Below are positions 34,901 to 47,662 of a DNA stretch of 64,000 bases, one piece after another; the first letter of the stretch is position 1, and each line of letters opens with the position of its first letter. Where the stretch lies: NCBI RefSeq assembly GCF_019175385.1, contig NC_083342.1, positions 123,690,376-123,754,375 of the forward strand, written 5' to 3'. The notes below the pieces were generated by a model. That model saw only the letters and a list, made by a program, of their open reading frames with translations. It was not told the origin of the DNA and searched no databases. Made by a program: the position numbers and the translations under genes. The DNA comes from Lycium barbarum (Eukaryota > Streptophyta > Magnoliopsida > Solanales > Solanaceae).

Positions 34901-37900
34901 TAAAATTAGTGGGACTATCCCAATCTCACGCGGTTCAGAACCTGGTTTGGATTGGCTAGTCAATACCAGACACCTGTATGTTTCCTCGCTATAAAATGTA
35001 ACTTTTTTATGCTAGTCTTTTTCTCTTCCTTAATAGTTGTGTAAAGTTTTATCCGTTTCTTGCAGTCACTTGTCAAAAAATCAGCTCTCTGGCCCTATCC
35101 AATCTCGACTCTTCAGTCCAACCATGAAGCTGATACATGTGTGAGTATGTAGGCAAGTTAAAGTGTATATTTTCATTTTAACAAACTCATATATCTAGTT
35201 ACTTGATTTACTTAGGTTTGTTAAACCTTTTGAAGAATAAATACATAATGACCTTTTATTACTTCCAACCTGAGTAGAAAGTTTTGAGGATGTATGTTTT
35301 TGCTTTTTCTTTTTATTGTGTGCTTTGTCGCAGGGAGCGATGCAAGTATTTTACATTTCCTTTGTATAAGATCTTTCTTTTATCTCTCTTTGTTTAGTTA
35401 TCAATTGCCATTTGCATATACTTATGGTACATATTTGTATTTATCATGACATCCTTTATGTGTTTTGACTTCCTCAAGACAAAATGGATTGACTAACAGT
35501 GTTGCTTTGATAGAATATGTGCTCTTCTGCATTGGGCTCTATGCCAGCACAATCATATGCATCAATTCCAAAGTATGCTGTGAAGTTTTAATACTATAAT
35601 ATCCTTGGAGAGAACAATATATTTAATGCATGTTCTATGTCGATGGAATATTAAAAAGAGTAAAGACTTGATTTTTCGGCTAAAAGACCTGAAGAATGGA
35701 GATTTGATGCTGAAGAAATGATGTTGATTAATAAGAAGCAGCCATGCCGCAATTCATTTTTCTCTTGATCTCTGATGATACTTAGCTTCCTATTGATCAG
35801 GATTTTAGATCACAACAAACTGATAGGTGACATTCCGGAGTCTCTGGGAAGTCTGCCAAATTTAGAAATTTTGTGAGTTCCCTAGTGCTGTCAGAAATAT
35901 TCGCTCATGTACTTTCTACCTGAAGTTACGTTCATTTTCATTACATTTCTTGTCATGGCTACAGGCGACTGGACTGGAACTCTCTCAATGGACCTGTACC
36001 TTCCAACCTCACAATGTTACAAAGTCTCAACGAGCTGTATGCACTCAATAGAGGATATACCTAATCAATTTCTGTTGATCCCTATGTAAAAGTAGCATGT
36101 TATTGGTTTTTTATTTTGAAAATAAGTCTTTCTTTTTTGTTTTAGGTACTTATCCAATAATAATCTCAATGGATCAATTCCAGACCTTACAGGGATGAAT
36201 TTTCTAAGCTATGTGTAAGTTGGTGTTTAGGTTTTATAACTATAACAATCTTTACTAATGCTTGTAGAAACTTGGTAGACTTGGCTTCTCTTATGACAGA
36301 TTTGAGAGTTCTCATCATATAAATGCTTCATTCTATTTATTAGTGACTCCTTTTGGCAAGGATGTGAATAATGTGATATACCTATTTGATTTATTCACCT
36401 TTTAATTCAGTTCCTATTGTTTGCAGGGGCATGAGCAATAACAGTTTCAACCCATCAGACGTTCCAAAATGGCTTACAAACCTAACATCATTGAAAACAA
36501 TGTATTTCTCTATCGCCTCTCTCTCACGTGCACACAGAAACTTAGTTGTATCAAGTAAAACCTGAACTTAAATAACATACAAAATGTCCTCTAATGTGCC
36601 TGCCATTAACTGGCAGAGGCCTAAGTTATTGCAGCTACTATCTCTACGAGTCATTTATTAGGATTGGAGAAATAAAACCTTATGAAGAAAATGGATTTTT
36701 CTTCCATTATTTTCACGCTGTATTTTATGGCTGAACAGTCTCGCCAGTAGTATTCGGTGTTGAGTATTTCTGCTACTGTTTTAGACTAATTTGGTAGCAC
36801 TCTTTCTTTATGCAAATCTATATTGTAAATGTAAGCCTAAACAAGTACTAGTCTGCAAATCCTGTAGAGGAGGAGCTTGCTCTTAAGCGGCACATATCCA
36901 AATACGGATAGTTCTAGGAAGTTAGCTACTCTGTGTGCTTCCTCGTTTTTTAGGTTGAATTAATCCCTGGGGTTATTTGCTTCTTTAGTAATCTTTGATG
37001 GACATTGTAACAGATATATGGAGAACACAACACTGCAGGGACAAATACCTGTTGAGTTATTCAGCCTTCCTAACTTGGAGACTATGTAAGTTCATACTTG
37101 TTCTATCATAAAACCTAATTTAGGCAGGGGATGTTCATTCATTAAAATTACTACTTGGCCTTAGGATCTACAGCATCACTCCTACAGGAAGCATTTTATT
37201 TGATCATCATTTTGTTTATATATTTGTAGAGGATTAGCCAACAACAAGCTCAATGGGACATTGGACATTGGGACTGGATATGGGAACAATTTAACACTTG
37301 ATTTAAGAAATAATTCTATCCAGAACTTCACCCAGAAAGCAGAATACAATATGAATATATCGTGAGCAAATTACTTCTCTGTTATTAACCCTCTTATTAG
37401 AGCATGCACATTCTTCTGTCTTCGAGAATAATGTTCTATTGTATTTTGCAGACTCACTGGCAACCCTATTTGTGATGGAGCTGGAGCAACAGCCAGATAC
37501 TGTGCAGTTCAGATTTCCAATGATTCCTTTTCATCACCTCAGAGTTGTCCAGCAATGTCCTGCAATTCAGACAAAGCATTAAGTCCTACATGCAAATGTT
37601 CATTTCCATACACTGGGACACTGCATTTCTTTTCCCTGTCCTTCTCAAATTTAGAGAACTCAAGCTACTTTACAACCCTTGCTGGCTCGATGATGTCTGC
37701 CTTTCTATCCAATGGACTGCCGGTGGATTCAGTTTCTCTTAGTGATCCAACAATTGATATTTATTTATATCTACAAATTGAAGCACAAATCTTTCCTTCA
37801 ACACAGGACAGTTTCAATCGAACATCAACTTCTTCTATTGGTTACCTGCTTAACCGGAATCCTTTCCAACTCCAATTTTTTGGACCCTTCTTCTTTACTT

Positions 37901-40900
37901 CTGAAGGTTACTGTTGCTTTGCAGGTAACTAAACATACAAAAAGCAATCTTTTGTTTCCTCTTGTTCTCAAATTCTTTTCTGGATAGATTTGCAACTTTT
38001 ATCGAGCTTAACAAGTTTGCTTTTATTTTTTTATTTTTTTATTTTAATTTAGACGGAAAGAAGAAGTCATCACATACTGGTATCATCATTGGAGCATCGG
38101 TTGGTGGTGCAGTGCTTGTTCTCTTAACACTCTGTGCTGGTCTTTATGCTTTTCGCCAGAGAAATATAGCTAAAAGAGCTGGTCATAGCAGTAACCCTTT
38201 TGGTAAGATTAGTTCTTCTTAGATCTGGACCCTTGACATTATTGTTTTTTTAACTTTTAAGTAGTTTTTTTGTCTTCCCATGATGTCTTCGTGTGAATTC
38301 AGAATCTTGGGACCGTGATAAGAGTGGTGCTGTGCCACAACTTAAAGGAGCAAGATGGTTCTCATTTGAAGAGATTAGGAAGTGCACAAATAATTTTTCA
38401 GAATCTAACTGCATTGGATCTGGGGGCTATGGGAAGGTTTACAATCTCTCTTTCTTTTCTTTCCTGCTATGAAGTTCAGCACAGAGTGTTAAGGTCTTAA
38501 TTTCCACATACGAATGGATGAATAACATGCTGACCATCTTATAATATAGTGGCATAAATTCACTTTAACTACCATTGTAAAATGCAGAGATGGTCATAAG
38601 CTCTTGACTTGTATGATCTTTGCTCCAACTATCACATTAAACCTGTCATTGTTCTGACACTAAATGAGGACAGGGAATATAGTGGTCATAAGCTCTTGAC
38701 TTGTTCTGACATGCTGACCATCTCATAATATAGTGGCATAAATTCACTTGTTTGATCTCTGCTACTCATCAATGAACAGGTGACAGGGAATTGTTGAATG
38801 CAATAGTTATATGTCGATATGGCTATAACTTCCTGCACATGGGATCACAAACTTCTTCTACAGATTTCACATTTATTAAAGAAAAGTCCACCTTGCCTAT
38901 ATGGAGAAATACGCGGATGAGTTAAAGTGAACGAAGCGATCTACACAACTAACTATTTATTTTTAATCCATTTAAAAACATTTCCTATTTTCCACCATGA
39001 TTATGAACTGAACTAGTCTAAGATTTATTCAGCTGTCAGGATGTTGCAATGATTATGGGGAGGTAGTATTTCTTGGTCTGAAAAGCCAAAGGCAATAAGG
39101 AAATGTGTCTCTTGGTTAATTGGTTTACTTCTGTTGTTAGGTCAGCTGCTAAAATAGTCGTTTCCTAAAACTAACTAATTATCCCATCAAGTATGCTGCT
39201 GTTGCCACCCACCTGTATGTTTTACCCCTTCCTCATTTGTGTTATTTACCAGCAACTTAGGAGCTATAGGAAATTGCTGAGGCATTTGTAATTGAACTAT
39301 ATTGTTAATATTCACTAACAGTTGATGTTCAGTCATCTAGGATTATATCTTGATTTTTCTGCATGACTGACATGAGCGTTGCACGGTACAATAATATTGC
39401 ATCTTTCACACTCCTTTGCTATTTTCTTCGTGGCATGTCAAAATTTTCTAGACTGATACATGTAGCATCAACAGGTCTACAAAGCAACTCTTACTGCTGG
39501 GGAGGTAGTTGCAATTAAAAGAGCACAACATGGATCAATGCAGGGGGCTTTTGAGTTCAAAACAGAGATTGAGCTACTGTCAAGGATTCATCACAAGAAT
39601 GTTGTAAACCTGGTTGGATTTTGTTATGAGCAAGGCGAACAAATGCTGGTCTATGAGTACATTCCAAAGGGTACTCTAAGGGAAAGTCTCTCAGGTAATT
39701 CCTCTCTTATTTTCAATGACCTTCAAAGAATATTTATCCGCATTTGTCATTTCATATCTTTCTTCAGAGTAAGCAGATGCTAAGTTCTGTCCGATCTGGA
39801 AAATTAGGAGATGGAGTAATATTTCTTCACTAATACAATATCGATCTGTCCAGTGAACTGTCCTGTTCATACAGTGGAAAGTGTTTCAATTACCTTTGTG
39901 GAAATTTGAATTCGTTATATTGCTTCCGCTCCTTTTCCATACTTGGTCATTATATGATATCCAGCCATTCTCCTCCAAGGAATAGCATTTCCAACTGAAA
40001 CTCTCTCCATCACCATCATGGATTTTCTCCTAGTCACGAATAAAACTCTTCAGATACTTGATTGTTTTAGGATATGCTAGAGATACCTAAGTTTTCTAGC
40101 CCTCTAGCAAAGTTGAAATGGAGTTTTCTAGTATGATACAAGAAGGTTTGTATCACAATGTTTGGGCTTATATACAAATCTAATTTGGTTATTCTTGATC
40201 TGCATATGCTCTTGCAGTCAAGCCAAAACTCCAATTGGAGTGGACTAGGAGACTTAGGATAGCCCTTGATGCTGCGAGAGGTTTGGCATACTTGCATGAG
40301 CTTGCAGATCCTCCCATTATACACAGGGATGTTAAGTCAAATAACATCTTACTGGATGACCATTTAACCGCAAAAGTTGCTGATTTTGGCCTATCTAAAC
40401 TTTTGAGAGACGACGACAAGGGCCATGTCACCACTCAAGTCAAAGGTACATTGGTGAGTATTACAACCTCAAACCTTGATGGATCAATTTGAGCTGTGTT
40501 ATAACTCTCTTATAGATTGCCTATGTTAAAAACCCAAACACTTCAAGGCTGTTGGATAGCAACAAGACTAATTTTCTTGACCATGAATTACTGAACAACA
40601 TGAAGAAAAATCATTTGGAATCCAATTAAAGATTAGTCACCACATGTTATTCATTGTTTAACGTGGCGATATATGCAAAGTCTGATTTCAAAGAACATAA
40701 GTAATTCCATAATGTACCATTCATAATACTTCGAAATCCCATTTTCTATGAATGTTCCTATGTAGGGGTACTTGGATCCTGAATATTACATGAGCCAACA
40801 GTTGACTGAGAAAAGTGATGTATATAGCTTTGGAGTAGTGTTGCTAGAGCTGATAACTGCAAGAGCTCCAATAGAACGAGGAAAACACATCGTGAGACTG

Positions 40901-41239
40901 GTTGCAGAGACCATATTTGATTCAGAAGATAACAGCAAACTCTACCAATTAATAGATCCAAGAATAGGTCCAGGTTCAAAACTCGAAGGCGTTGATAGAC
41001 TATGTACATTGGCAATGAGATGTGTTAATGAATCCGGGGCCGAGAGGCCCTCCATGGGTGAGGCTGTGAAAGAAATTGAGAGTATCCTTGAACTGGCTAG
41101 CTTGAGCAAGTATACTGAAGAAGACCTTACTTCAACTAGCTATGGGGACACAACTCAAGTCAGTCTTGACGATTTTTATAATGACAAGGCTTTTGATTAT
41201 AGTGGTAAATACACTTCTGGCGGAATGAACATCACTTAA
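31966..41239 (+). CDS. LRR-VIII receptor kinase, HPCA1/CARD1-like
   Basis: This is a plasma-membrane leucine-rich-repeat receptor kinase. Arabidopsis HPCA1 senses extracellular H2O2 and opens Ca2+ channels. Nineteen exons fit: 31966-32059, 33134-33254, 33343-33414, 33888-33962, 34049-34120, 34814-34975, 35066-35140, 35801-35872, 35965-36036, 36146-36214, 36427-36501, 37014-37085, 37230-37361, 37452-37924, 38053-38202, 38303-38436, 39475-39694, 40218-40453 and 40766-41239. They sum to 2850 nt (949 residues; HPCA1 is of similar length). It has a signal peptide at 1-28 and [18 protein letters not shown] before the LRRs. Many LRR exons are about 72 nt, one repeat each. A cysteine quartet lies at 420, 425, 435 and 437, and one membrane helix at about 555-579. 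The kinase has GSGGYGK 634-640, Lys655, HRD 749-751 and DFG 769-771, so it should be active. Confidence 0.93.
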
Positions 41240-41518
41240 TGAAGTTACTATGGACTATTACTGTGATTTACATTAGTTTGTAATATTGAGCATAACTATG
41301 AATTACCTTTTGTTTGATGTTTGGTACTAGTGATTCTTCTGTATTAATACTAACTATACCTGAAGTCAGAATTACTGATGACTTCTTGAGATTGAGTGAT
41401 CTTTGTATCGATATTTGTTCTATAAAAGGTTGGATCATACTGTACAGGACTACATATGATACTTATAGCTCAAAACCCAGAACTGTAACAAATCAAGAGT
41501 TCTCTTAAGGCCCCGTTT

Positions 41519-41790
41519 GTCCATAGATACAAAAAAAAAATCATTTTTTTTGGAATTTGGAGTTGGAGTTGTGTTTGGCCATAGTTTTTGAAATTGTAGT
41601 TTTTGGTGAAATGTAGTCGTAAAAAAGTGGAAAAAGTGAATTTTTTTGAAAAACAAGTTTTTTGAGTTTTTGGTATTTCAGAATACAACTTCAAGTTGTA
41701 TTCGGAATTTTCATGGCCAAACGCTGATTCCGAAAAAAAATGAAAAAATTCCGGAATAAAGTGAATAATTCTTATGGCCAAACGGGGGCT
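41519..41790. mobile_element. MITE with GGCCCCGTTTG ends downstream of the kinase gene
   Basis: This 272 bp element starts GGCCCCGTTTGTCCATAG and ends CTTATGGCCAAACGGGGGCT, and is flanked by TAA (41516-41518 and 41791-41793). It lies about 280 bp after the kinase stop codon. The duplicated flank near 46140 lacks it. Confidence 0.85.
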
Positions 41791-42331
41791 TAATTGCATA
41801 ATTAGTTACGAGTAATTTACAATATTCAAAATCAAGTGTTAAATGTGCATGAGGTTTTGGCTTGTAACACACCTCTGATCAAATGGTTTTGATATTAGGC
41901 AAACATTCTTCGTTTGTAATTTTAATGTTATAAGATATCTTTTTATGACTGTGGTGTAAGGGTCATCTTACGCGCACCTCATTAATTCACTGCCTACTTA
42001 CCTGCTAGGTTGCTTCCGTTTGCTTCCGCCAACCAACTCAACAACTCGGGTACGTGATAACTATGTCCACTAAATTTTAAACAAAACTGAAGAAATTGCT
42101 TAGCTTGTGTACAAATTAATATTTCACCAAAGCTTACATACATTCAAATAAATCACATATTTTTTTGTCTAGTCTTTGCTCGGTGATCCATTACAACTTC
42201 ATTTACCATATGCTCCTGTGTAAATTAATTTTTGTTTTGTTGTCTCATTAAAAAAATTTAAAATATCAACGATATAATTCCTTCCCTCCCAATATTCCAG
42301 CTACATTTGAGAGCAAATAGTGCAGTGGCTG
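41791..42331. other. Intergenic region before the PPR gene
   Basis: No gene is seen. The left part is homologous to about 46216-46340, in the duplicated kinase flank. The last 100 bp should hold the PPR promoter or leader, but no clear TATA box is visible. Confidence 0.45.
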
Positions 42332-44482
42332 ATGAACCAACAAACATTGGTGGAGAGCTTCCACATTTTAAAAACATGCATAGCCCAAAGAAACCTCTTA
42401 ACTGGCAAATCTCTACATACACTTTACATCAAATCACTGATTCCACAATCTACTTACTTCTCCAACCATTTCATCCTTCTCTACTCCAAATGTGGCCTAC
42501 TTAACACTGCTCGTAAAGCTTTCGAAGCAACCCAACAACCCAATGTCTTCTCTTTCAATGCTATCCTCAATGCCTATGCTAAAGAAGGTCAACCCCACCT
42601 TGCACACCACTTGTTCGATAAAATTCCCCAACCAGATATTGTTTCCTACAACACCCTTATTTCTGCTTATGCTGACCTTGGTTACACTCTGCCTGCTGTT
42701 AGACTCTTTCTTGACTTGAAGGACACGTGTCTTGCTATGGATGGGTTTACACTTTCCGCTGCTATTACTGCTGCTAATGATAATGTTGGTTTTATAACTC
42801 AGCTTCATTGCATGTCTGTATATACTGGCCTTAACTCTTATGCTTCTGTTAACAACACGCTTATTACGTATTATAGTAAAAATGGGGTTCTTGATTATGC
42901 GCGAGGGGTTTTTGAGTCGATGGGTGAGATAAAAGATGAGGTTTCTTGGAACACGATGATTGTTGCTTATGGGCAGCATAGGGAAGGGATAAAGGCATTG
43001 GCTTTGTATAAAGAAATGGAATTTAGGGAGTTATGTTTAGATATGTTTACTTTGGCAAGTGTATTGACAGCGCTTACGTCTATCGAAGACTTGCGTGGTG
43101 GGCTTCAATTTCATGCTCGGTTAATCAAAATGGGGTTTCAAGAAAATCCACATGTTGGAAGTGGGCTGATTGATTTGTATTCAAAATGTAGTGATGGTAT
43201 ATTAGATTGCAAGAAAGTATTTCGGGAAATTCCTTATCCTGACTTGGTCGTTTGGAACACAATGATTTCTGGATATTCACAGTCTGAATTGTGTGAAGAA
43301 GCTGTTGCTTGTTTTAGACAAATGCAGCTTGCTGGTCATCACCCTGATGATTGCAGCTTTGTTTGTGTGATTAGTGCATGTTCTAACTTGTCATCGCCGT
43401 CGCAAGGGAAACAGATTCACTCTTTGGCAATCAAATCTAGCATTCCATCCAATCGAATCTCAGTGAACAATGCTCTCATTACAATGTATTCTAAATGTGG
43501 AAATCTGCAAGATGCAAGACTACTTTTTGATAGAATGCCTGAGCATAATGCTGTCACTTTAAATTCTATGATAGCAGGCTATGCTCAGCATGGGCATGGA
43601 GCAGAGTCGCTTTTACTATTTGCATGGATGCTTGAAGGAAATATGACACCTACAAATATAACTTTCATCTCTGTCCTATCTTCATGTGCACACACTGGAA
43701 AAGTCGAGGAAGGGAAGAAGTATTTTGGTTTAATGACTCATAAATTTGGGATAAAACCGGAGGCTGAGCACTATATATGCATGATCGACCTTTTGGGTCG
43801 AGCAGGGAAGCTCGAAGAAGCAGAGAGACTAATCGAAACAATGCCATATAATCCTGGTACAATTGGCTGGGGCTCGTTACTTAGGGCATGTCGAACGCAT
43901 GGTAATATAGGGCTAGCAACAAAGGCAGCTAACCAGTGTGTTCAGCTGGATCCATCAAATGCGGCGCCGTATGTCATGCTTGCGCACATGAATGCTTGTC
44001 TCGGCAGATGGGAAGAGGTAGCATTGATTAGAAAAGAAATGCGAGACAAGGGAGTTAGAAAGCAAGTGGGGTGTAGTTGGATTGAGGTGGCCAAGAGGGT
44101 TCATGTCTTTGTGGCAGAAGATAGTTCTCATCCGATGATAAATTTGGTGTATAAATTCTGGGAAGAGATGTCAAAGAAGATGAAGCAAGAAGGGTATTCT
44201 CCGGATTTGAGGTGGGCTCTGCTGAGAGATGATGGAACTAGACAGGAGGAGAGAGAGAGAAGCTTGTGGCATCACAGTGAAAAGCTGGCAGTTGCTTTCG
44301 GACTTTTATCGACCAAAGATTCTGAACCTATTCTTATCATAAAGAATTTGAGAATATGTGGTGACTGTCATAATGCAATTAAGTTTCTATCTGGTATGAC
44401 AGGAAGAGTGATTACAGTAAGGGATTGCCACAGGTTTCATTGCTTCAAGGGTGGGACATGTTCCTGTGGGGATTACTGGTGA
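42332..44482 (+). CDS. DYW-class pentatricopeptide repeat protein (At3g49710-like)
   Basis: This intronless gene encodes 716 residues, counting from the ATG at 42332 (MNQQTLVES); the frame stays open 12 bp further left but lacks an ATG. PLS-type PPR motifs run through most of the protein (for example [47 protein letters not shown]). The E/E+ region follows, with GCSWIEV and [12 protein letters not shown]. The C-terminal DYW domain has the deaminase motif [11 protein letters not shown], the [10 protein letters not shown] zinc ligands, CSCG and the terminal DYW. Such proteins bind organelle transcripts and edit C to U in mitochondria or plastids. All catalytic residues I can check are present. 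The closest family member I recognise is Arabidopsis At3g49710; the RNA target cannot be read from the sequence. Confidence 0.94.
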   Translation: MNQQTLVESFHILKTCIAQRNLLTGKSLHTLYIKSLIPQSTYFSNHFILLYSKCGLLNTARKAFEATQQPNVFSFNAILNAYAKEGQPHLAHHLFDKIPQPDIVSYNTLISAYADLGYTLPAVRLFLDLKDTCLAMDGFTLSAAITAANDNVGFITQLHCMSVYTGLNSYASVNNTLITYYSKNGVLDYARGVFESMGEIKDEVSWNTMIVAYGQHREGIKALALYKEMEFRELCLDMFTLASVLTALTSIEDLRGGLQFHARLIKMGFQENPHVGSGLIDLYSKCSDGILDCKKVFREIPYPDLVVWNTMISGYSQSELCEEAVACFRQMQLAGHHPDDCSFVCVISACSNLSSPSQGKQIHSLAIKSSIPSNRISVNNALITMYSKCGNLQDARLLFDRMPEHNAVTLNSMIAGYAQHGHGAESLLLFAWMLEGNMTPTNITFISVLSSCAHTGKVEEGKKYFGLMTHKFGIKPEAEHYICMIDLLGRAGKLEEAERLIETMPYNPGTIGWGSLLRACRTHGNIGLATKAANQCVQLDPSNAAPYVMLAHMNACLGRWEEVALIRKEMRDKGVRKQVGCSWIEVAKRVHVFVAEDSSHPMINLVYKFWEEMSKKMKQEGYSPDLRWALLRDDGTRQEERERSLWHHSEKLAVAFGLLSTKDSEPILIIKNLRICGDCHNAIKFLSGMTGRVITVRDCHRFHCFKGGTCSCGDYW

Positions 44483-44790
44483 TAGCTGATGAGTTTAGCA
44501 ATCAGAATGCTGATCTGATTACAGTCAATTCATGTGATTGCCATGCGCTATGGAGAGTGAATTTGTGAACGTTATACAGTGTACTTTGAGTTAGTAAGAT
44601 GGAGTACAATTTTGTATTTCTTGGCAACAGAAAGATGGGCCTAATATTTTTGTTTAACCAGTTGAAATTATAAGGTAAAGTTTATGAAGTACTTGAAAGG
44701 GTTCGCAGCATGTAGCTTTCTGTTTTTTTGGGATTGGATTATTGAGTCGTAATCCATTTTAATGTTATACGGTTAATGCTCTACATGATC
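44483..44790. other. PPR 3' flank
   Basis: This is probably 3' untranslated and intergenic sequence. No canonical AATAAA is obvious. No other feature is seen. Confidence 0.4.
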
Positions 44791-45075
44791 TTAGATCTAG
44801 CCGGAGATGCTAATCATTTGCAACAATATGTGCATTATGTGATTAGGGGTATGAAGATGCCAACCTCTTGTTCATTCACTGCAAGGTTAATTACGAGGCA
44901 ACTATGGAATGTGATGTTACATCTTAAAGAGGTGAAATGGTGCATGCTTGAGACAGCAAAAGAACCCTACAAAAGCTGGAGAAACAAAGTAACCAGCAAG
45001 AAGTTTAGTGTGTGCAACACAATCCCAGCAAGCATATGGTGGGTCATACGGAGAAAAAGAAATCATAAAACTTGA
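44790..45075 (+). pseudogene. LINE remnant (reverse-transcriptase zinc-binding C-terminus)
   Basis: One frame gives KEPYKSWRNKVTSKKF followed by NTIPASIWWVIRRKRN. This matches the C-terminal zf-RVT pattern of plant LINE polyproteins (iPa-I-W-W-x-I-W-x-x-R-N). Just upstream, another frame reads NLLFIHCKV, like the LINE 'HLFxHC' motif, so there is at least one frameshift. The fragment ends where the duplicated kinase sequence begins. The call rests on motif memory and is moderately secure. Confidence 0.5.
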
Positions 45076-46340
45076 AGGCGGTTGGATAGCAACAATGGTA
45101 ATTTTCTTGACCATGAATGATTGAACAACATGAAGAAAGATCATTTTGAATCCAATTAAAGATTAGTCACTTCATGTTATTCATTGTTTAACATGGTGAT
45201 ATAAGCAAATTTTTATTTCAAAAAGCATTTGTAATTCCATAATGCGTCCACCGAACTGCTTCAATTTCCCATTTTCTAACAATTTTAGGGATATACTTGT
45301 AACCTGACTGTTAGATGAGCCAACAGTTGACCGAGAAAAGTGATGTATATAGCTTTGGAGTGGTGTTGCTAGAGCTGATAACTGCAAGAGCTCCAATAGA
45401 ACGAGGAGAACACATAGTGAGACTGGTTGCAGAGACCATATCTGATTCAAAAAATAACTGCAGACTCTACCAATTAATAGATCCAAGAATTGGCCCAGGT
45501 TCAAAACTCGAAGGCATTGATAGACTATTTGCATTGAGAATGAGATGTGTTAATGAATGACAGGCCTTCCATGGGTGAGGTTCTGAAAGAAACTGAGAGT
45601 ATCATTGAACTGGCCAGCTTGAGCGAGTATACTGTAGAAGAGCTCACAATGACTAGGCTTTTGATTATAGTGGTAAATTTTGGGGTGCATGAACACCACT
45701 TTGTGAAGTTACTAAGGAGTAGGGGTGTCAAATGGGCGGGTTGGGCTGAAATTGGACATGTCAAAATGAGCTGAGTTAATAAATAACCGGGTCATTAACC
45801 CGCCCAAAGCTAAACGGGTTGGGCGGGTCATGATTTTATGAGCTGATTTTGTCACCCCTACTAAGGAGTATAATTGTGAATTGTGATATGCATTTGTTTG
45901 CTATATTGAGTATAAGTGTATAACCATGAATCACGTTTGTTTGTTTGTTTGTTTGGTACAAGTGATTCTTCTGTTCTAATACTAGCTTTATCTGAAGTCA
46001 GAATTACAGATGGCTTCTTGAGATTAAGTGATCTTTGTATCGATAATTGATTGAAAAAAAGTTAGATCATACTGAGCAGTACAGATGAATTCTGTAGCTC
46101 AAAACCTGGAACTCTTAACAAATTAAGAGTTCTCTTATTACACTGACCTTTGCAGCTACTTCAACTAGTGCAAAATTTGTGTGACCTTTTGGTCTTGGAC
46201 TATGAAGTTTGTTTTTGATCATTGCATAATTAGTTACATCTCTCAAATTGTTTTGATCCCCTGATTTGAAAATTTATGTTATAAACCGTATTTTCATAAT
46301 GGTTGTGTCTGGATCAACTTGCACACACTTGCACTAATCT
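45070..46340 (+). pseudogene. Broken duplicate of the last kinase exon and its flanks
   Basis: This is a copy of 40535-42000 from the receptor-kinase gene: the end of intron 18, exon 19 and the 3' flank. The reading part (about 45315-45650) keeps [20 protein letters not shown] and [20 protein letters not shown]. Before it, the GYLDPEYY region is destroyed by small changes. After CVNE a few bases are lost, giving a stop (TGA near 45558) and a shifted frame. A hAT MITE sits in its 3' part. With no upstream exons it cannot encode a receptor. The PPR gene lies between source and copy. Confidence 0.88.
45720..45860. mobile_element. hAT-type MITE
   Basis: This 141 bp element has ends TAGGGGTG and CACCCCTA and a perfect 8-bp target duplication, CTAAGGAG (45712-45719 and 45861-45868). 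The interior carries AAATGGGCGGGTTGGGC and GGGTTGGGCGGGTCATG. Because it lies inside the kinase-exon copy and not in the source, it inserted after the duplication. Confidence 0.9.
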
Positions 46341-46850
46341 AGCGGCTACATATCCTAGTGGGCTGCTACAGCCCGCCAGCTCAGCTTCAAGGTAATTATG
46401 TTAAGAAAAATTGTTTGTTTATCTTCTTTTCTCCTTTTTGGGCAAGAGAATTCATACCAGTGTTATAAAAGGCGGGGCGTTTTACATATGCCTCAACGAT
46501 CTAGCGGCTACATATCCTGCTGGGCTGCTACAACCCGTCAGCTCAGCTTCAAGGTAATTATGTTAAGAAAAAATGTTTGTTTATCTTCTTTTCTCCTTTT
46601 TGGGCAAGAGAATTCATACCAGTGTTATAAAAGGCAGAGGCGTAAGGCGGGACGTTTTACATATGCCTCAGCGATCTAGCGGCTACATATCCTGCTGGGC
46701 TGCTACAGCCCGCCAGCCCAGCTTCAAGGAAATTATGTTAAGAAAAATTGTTTGTTTATCTTCTTTTCTCCTTTTTGGGCAAGAGAATTCATACCAGTGT
46801 TATAAAAGGCGGGGGGCGTAAGGCGGGGCGTTTTACATATGCCTCGGCGA
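46338..46850. repeat. Tandem array of 162-175 bp units
   Basis: Three units begin at 46338, 46500 and 46675 with TCTAGCGGCTACATATCCT. Each contains GGGCTGCTACAGCCCGCCAG, a short palindrome, and TGTTATAAAAGGCGG. Later units gain extra GGCGTAAG words. The reading frames of 46398-46821 are translations of this array and not a gene. Confidence 0.88.
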
Positions 46851-46945
46851 GGCTAAGCCTCATGGGTATTTAATTTTTAGTATTTCATAAAATAATATAA
46901 TTACCATAAATACTTTTAAATAGCTTAAATTACATAAAAAATAAA

Positions 46946-46994
<49 letters not shown>

Positions 46995-47662
46995 GCTTGA
47001 TCCTCAGAAAAAAATTAATCAAAGCAATCCATTATATGCCACTTACAACTTGTAATTATATATAATATAATTTTACAAGTATGAACAATACAATGAAATA
47101 AAAACTATTATGAAATGTAAATCAACTATAACATCTTAACTTTCAAACAATGAAAAAATCACAATTTCTTAAAACAATATTGCTATCATACTATTCATTT
47201 TATCTCAATATTATAATTAAAACGTAACTCTTTCATGAATAAAAATAAAATTACTTTCAAATAGCAAAATAATAAAATATGATAATTTTGATACATAGGA
47301 CAAAAGACCAATGACAAGTAAAAATGTACAATTTAGTTATGTATTTTTAAAAGAAATATAAAGTGATTTGTTACCATCTCATATATATATATATATATAA
47401 CATACTACATAAAAGGTAGTATATTAGCTCCTTCCCCACTTTTTAGTTTACTCAAATGCCCTGCCAAATCATTAAAAAATATGGGCTTTTTAGTCTTTAC
47501 TCCAAAACTCCCTAATTTTCCCTCCCCAATTTTCACCCCATCCCAAATTCTCCAATTCACGTACAAAGCTGGCGGGAAAAAGGGACAAAGCAACCATTTT
47601 CTCTCTAAAATTTCAATCTCGTTTTCTAAGTTTTCTCTTCTTTCAACATTGATCAATGCATT
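46850..47662. other. AT-rich flank with microsatellites
   Basis: It contains an (AT)n run at 46948-46992 and a shorter one at 47381-47399. From about 47400 the base composition changes to a pyrimidine-rich stretch. This may be the leader, or the terminal inverted repeat, of the transposase-like gene that follows. Confidence 0.5.

Noticed and set aside
42497..42979. 160-codon minus-strand frame inside the PPR gene
   Set aside because: It is a shadow of the intact plus-strand PPR coding sequence.
46398..46821. Two overlapping frames with repeated CLSSFLLFGQENSYQCYK peptides
   Set aside because: They are the 162-175 bp tandem array in translation, with no independent support.
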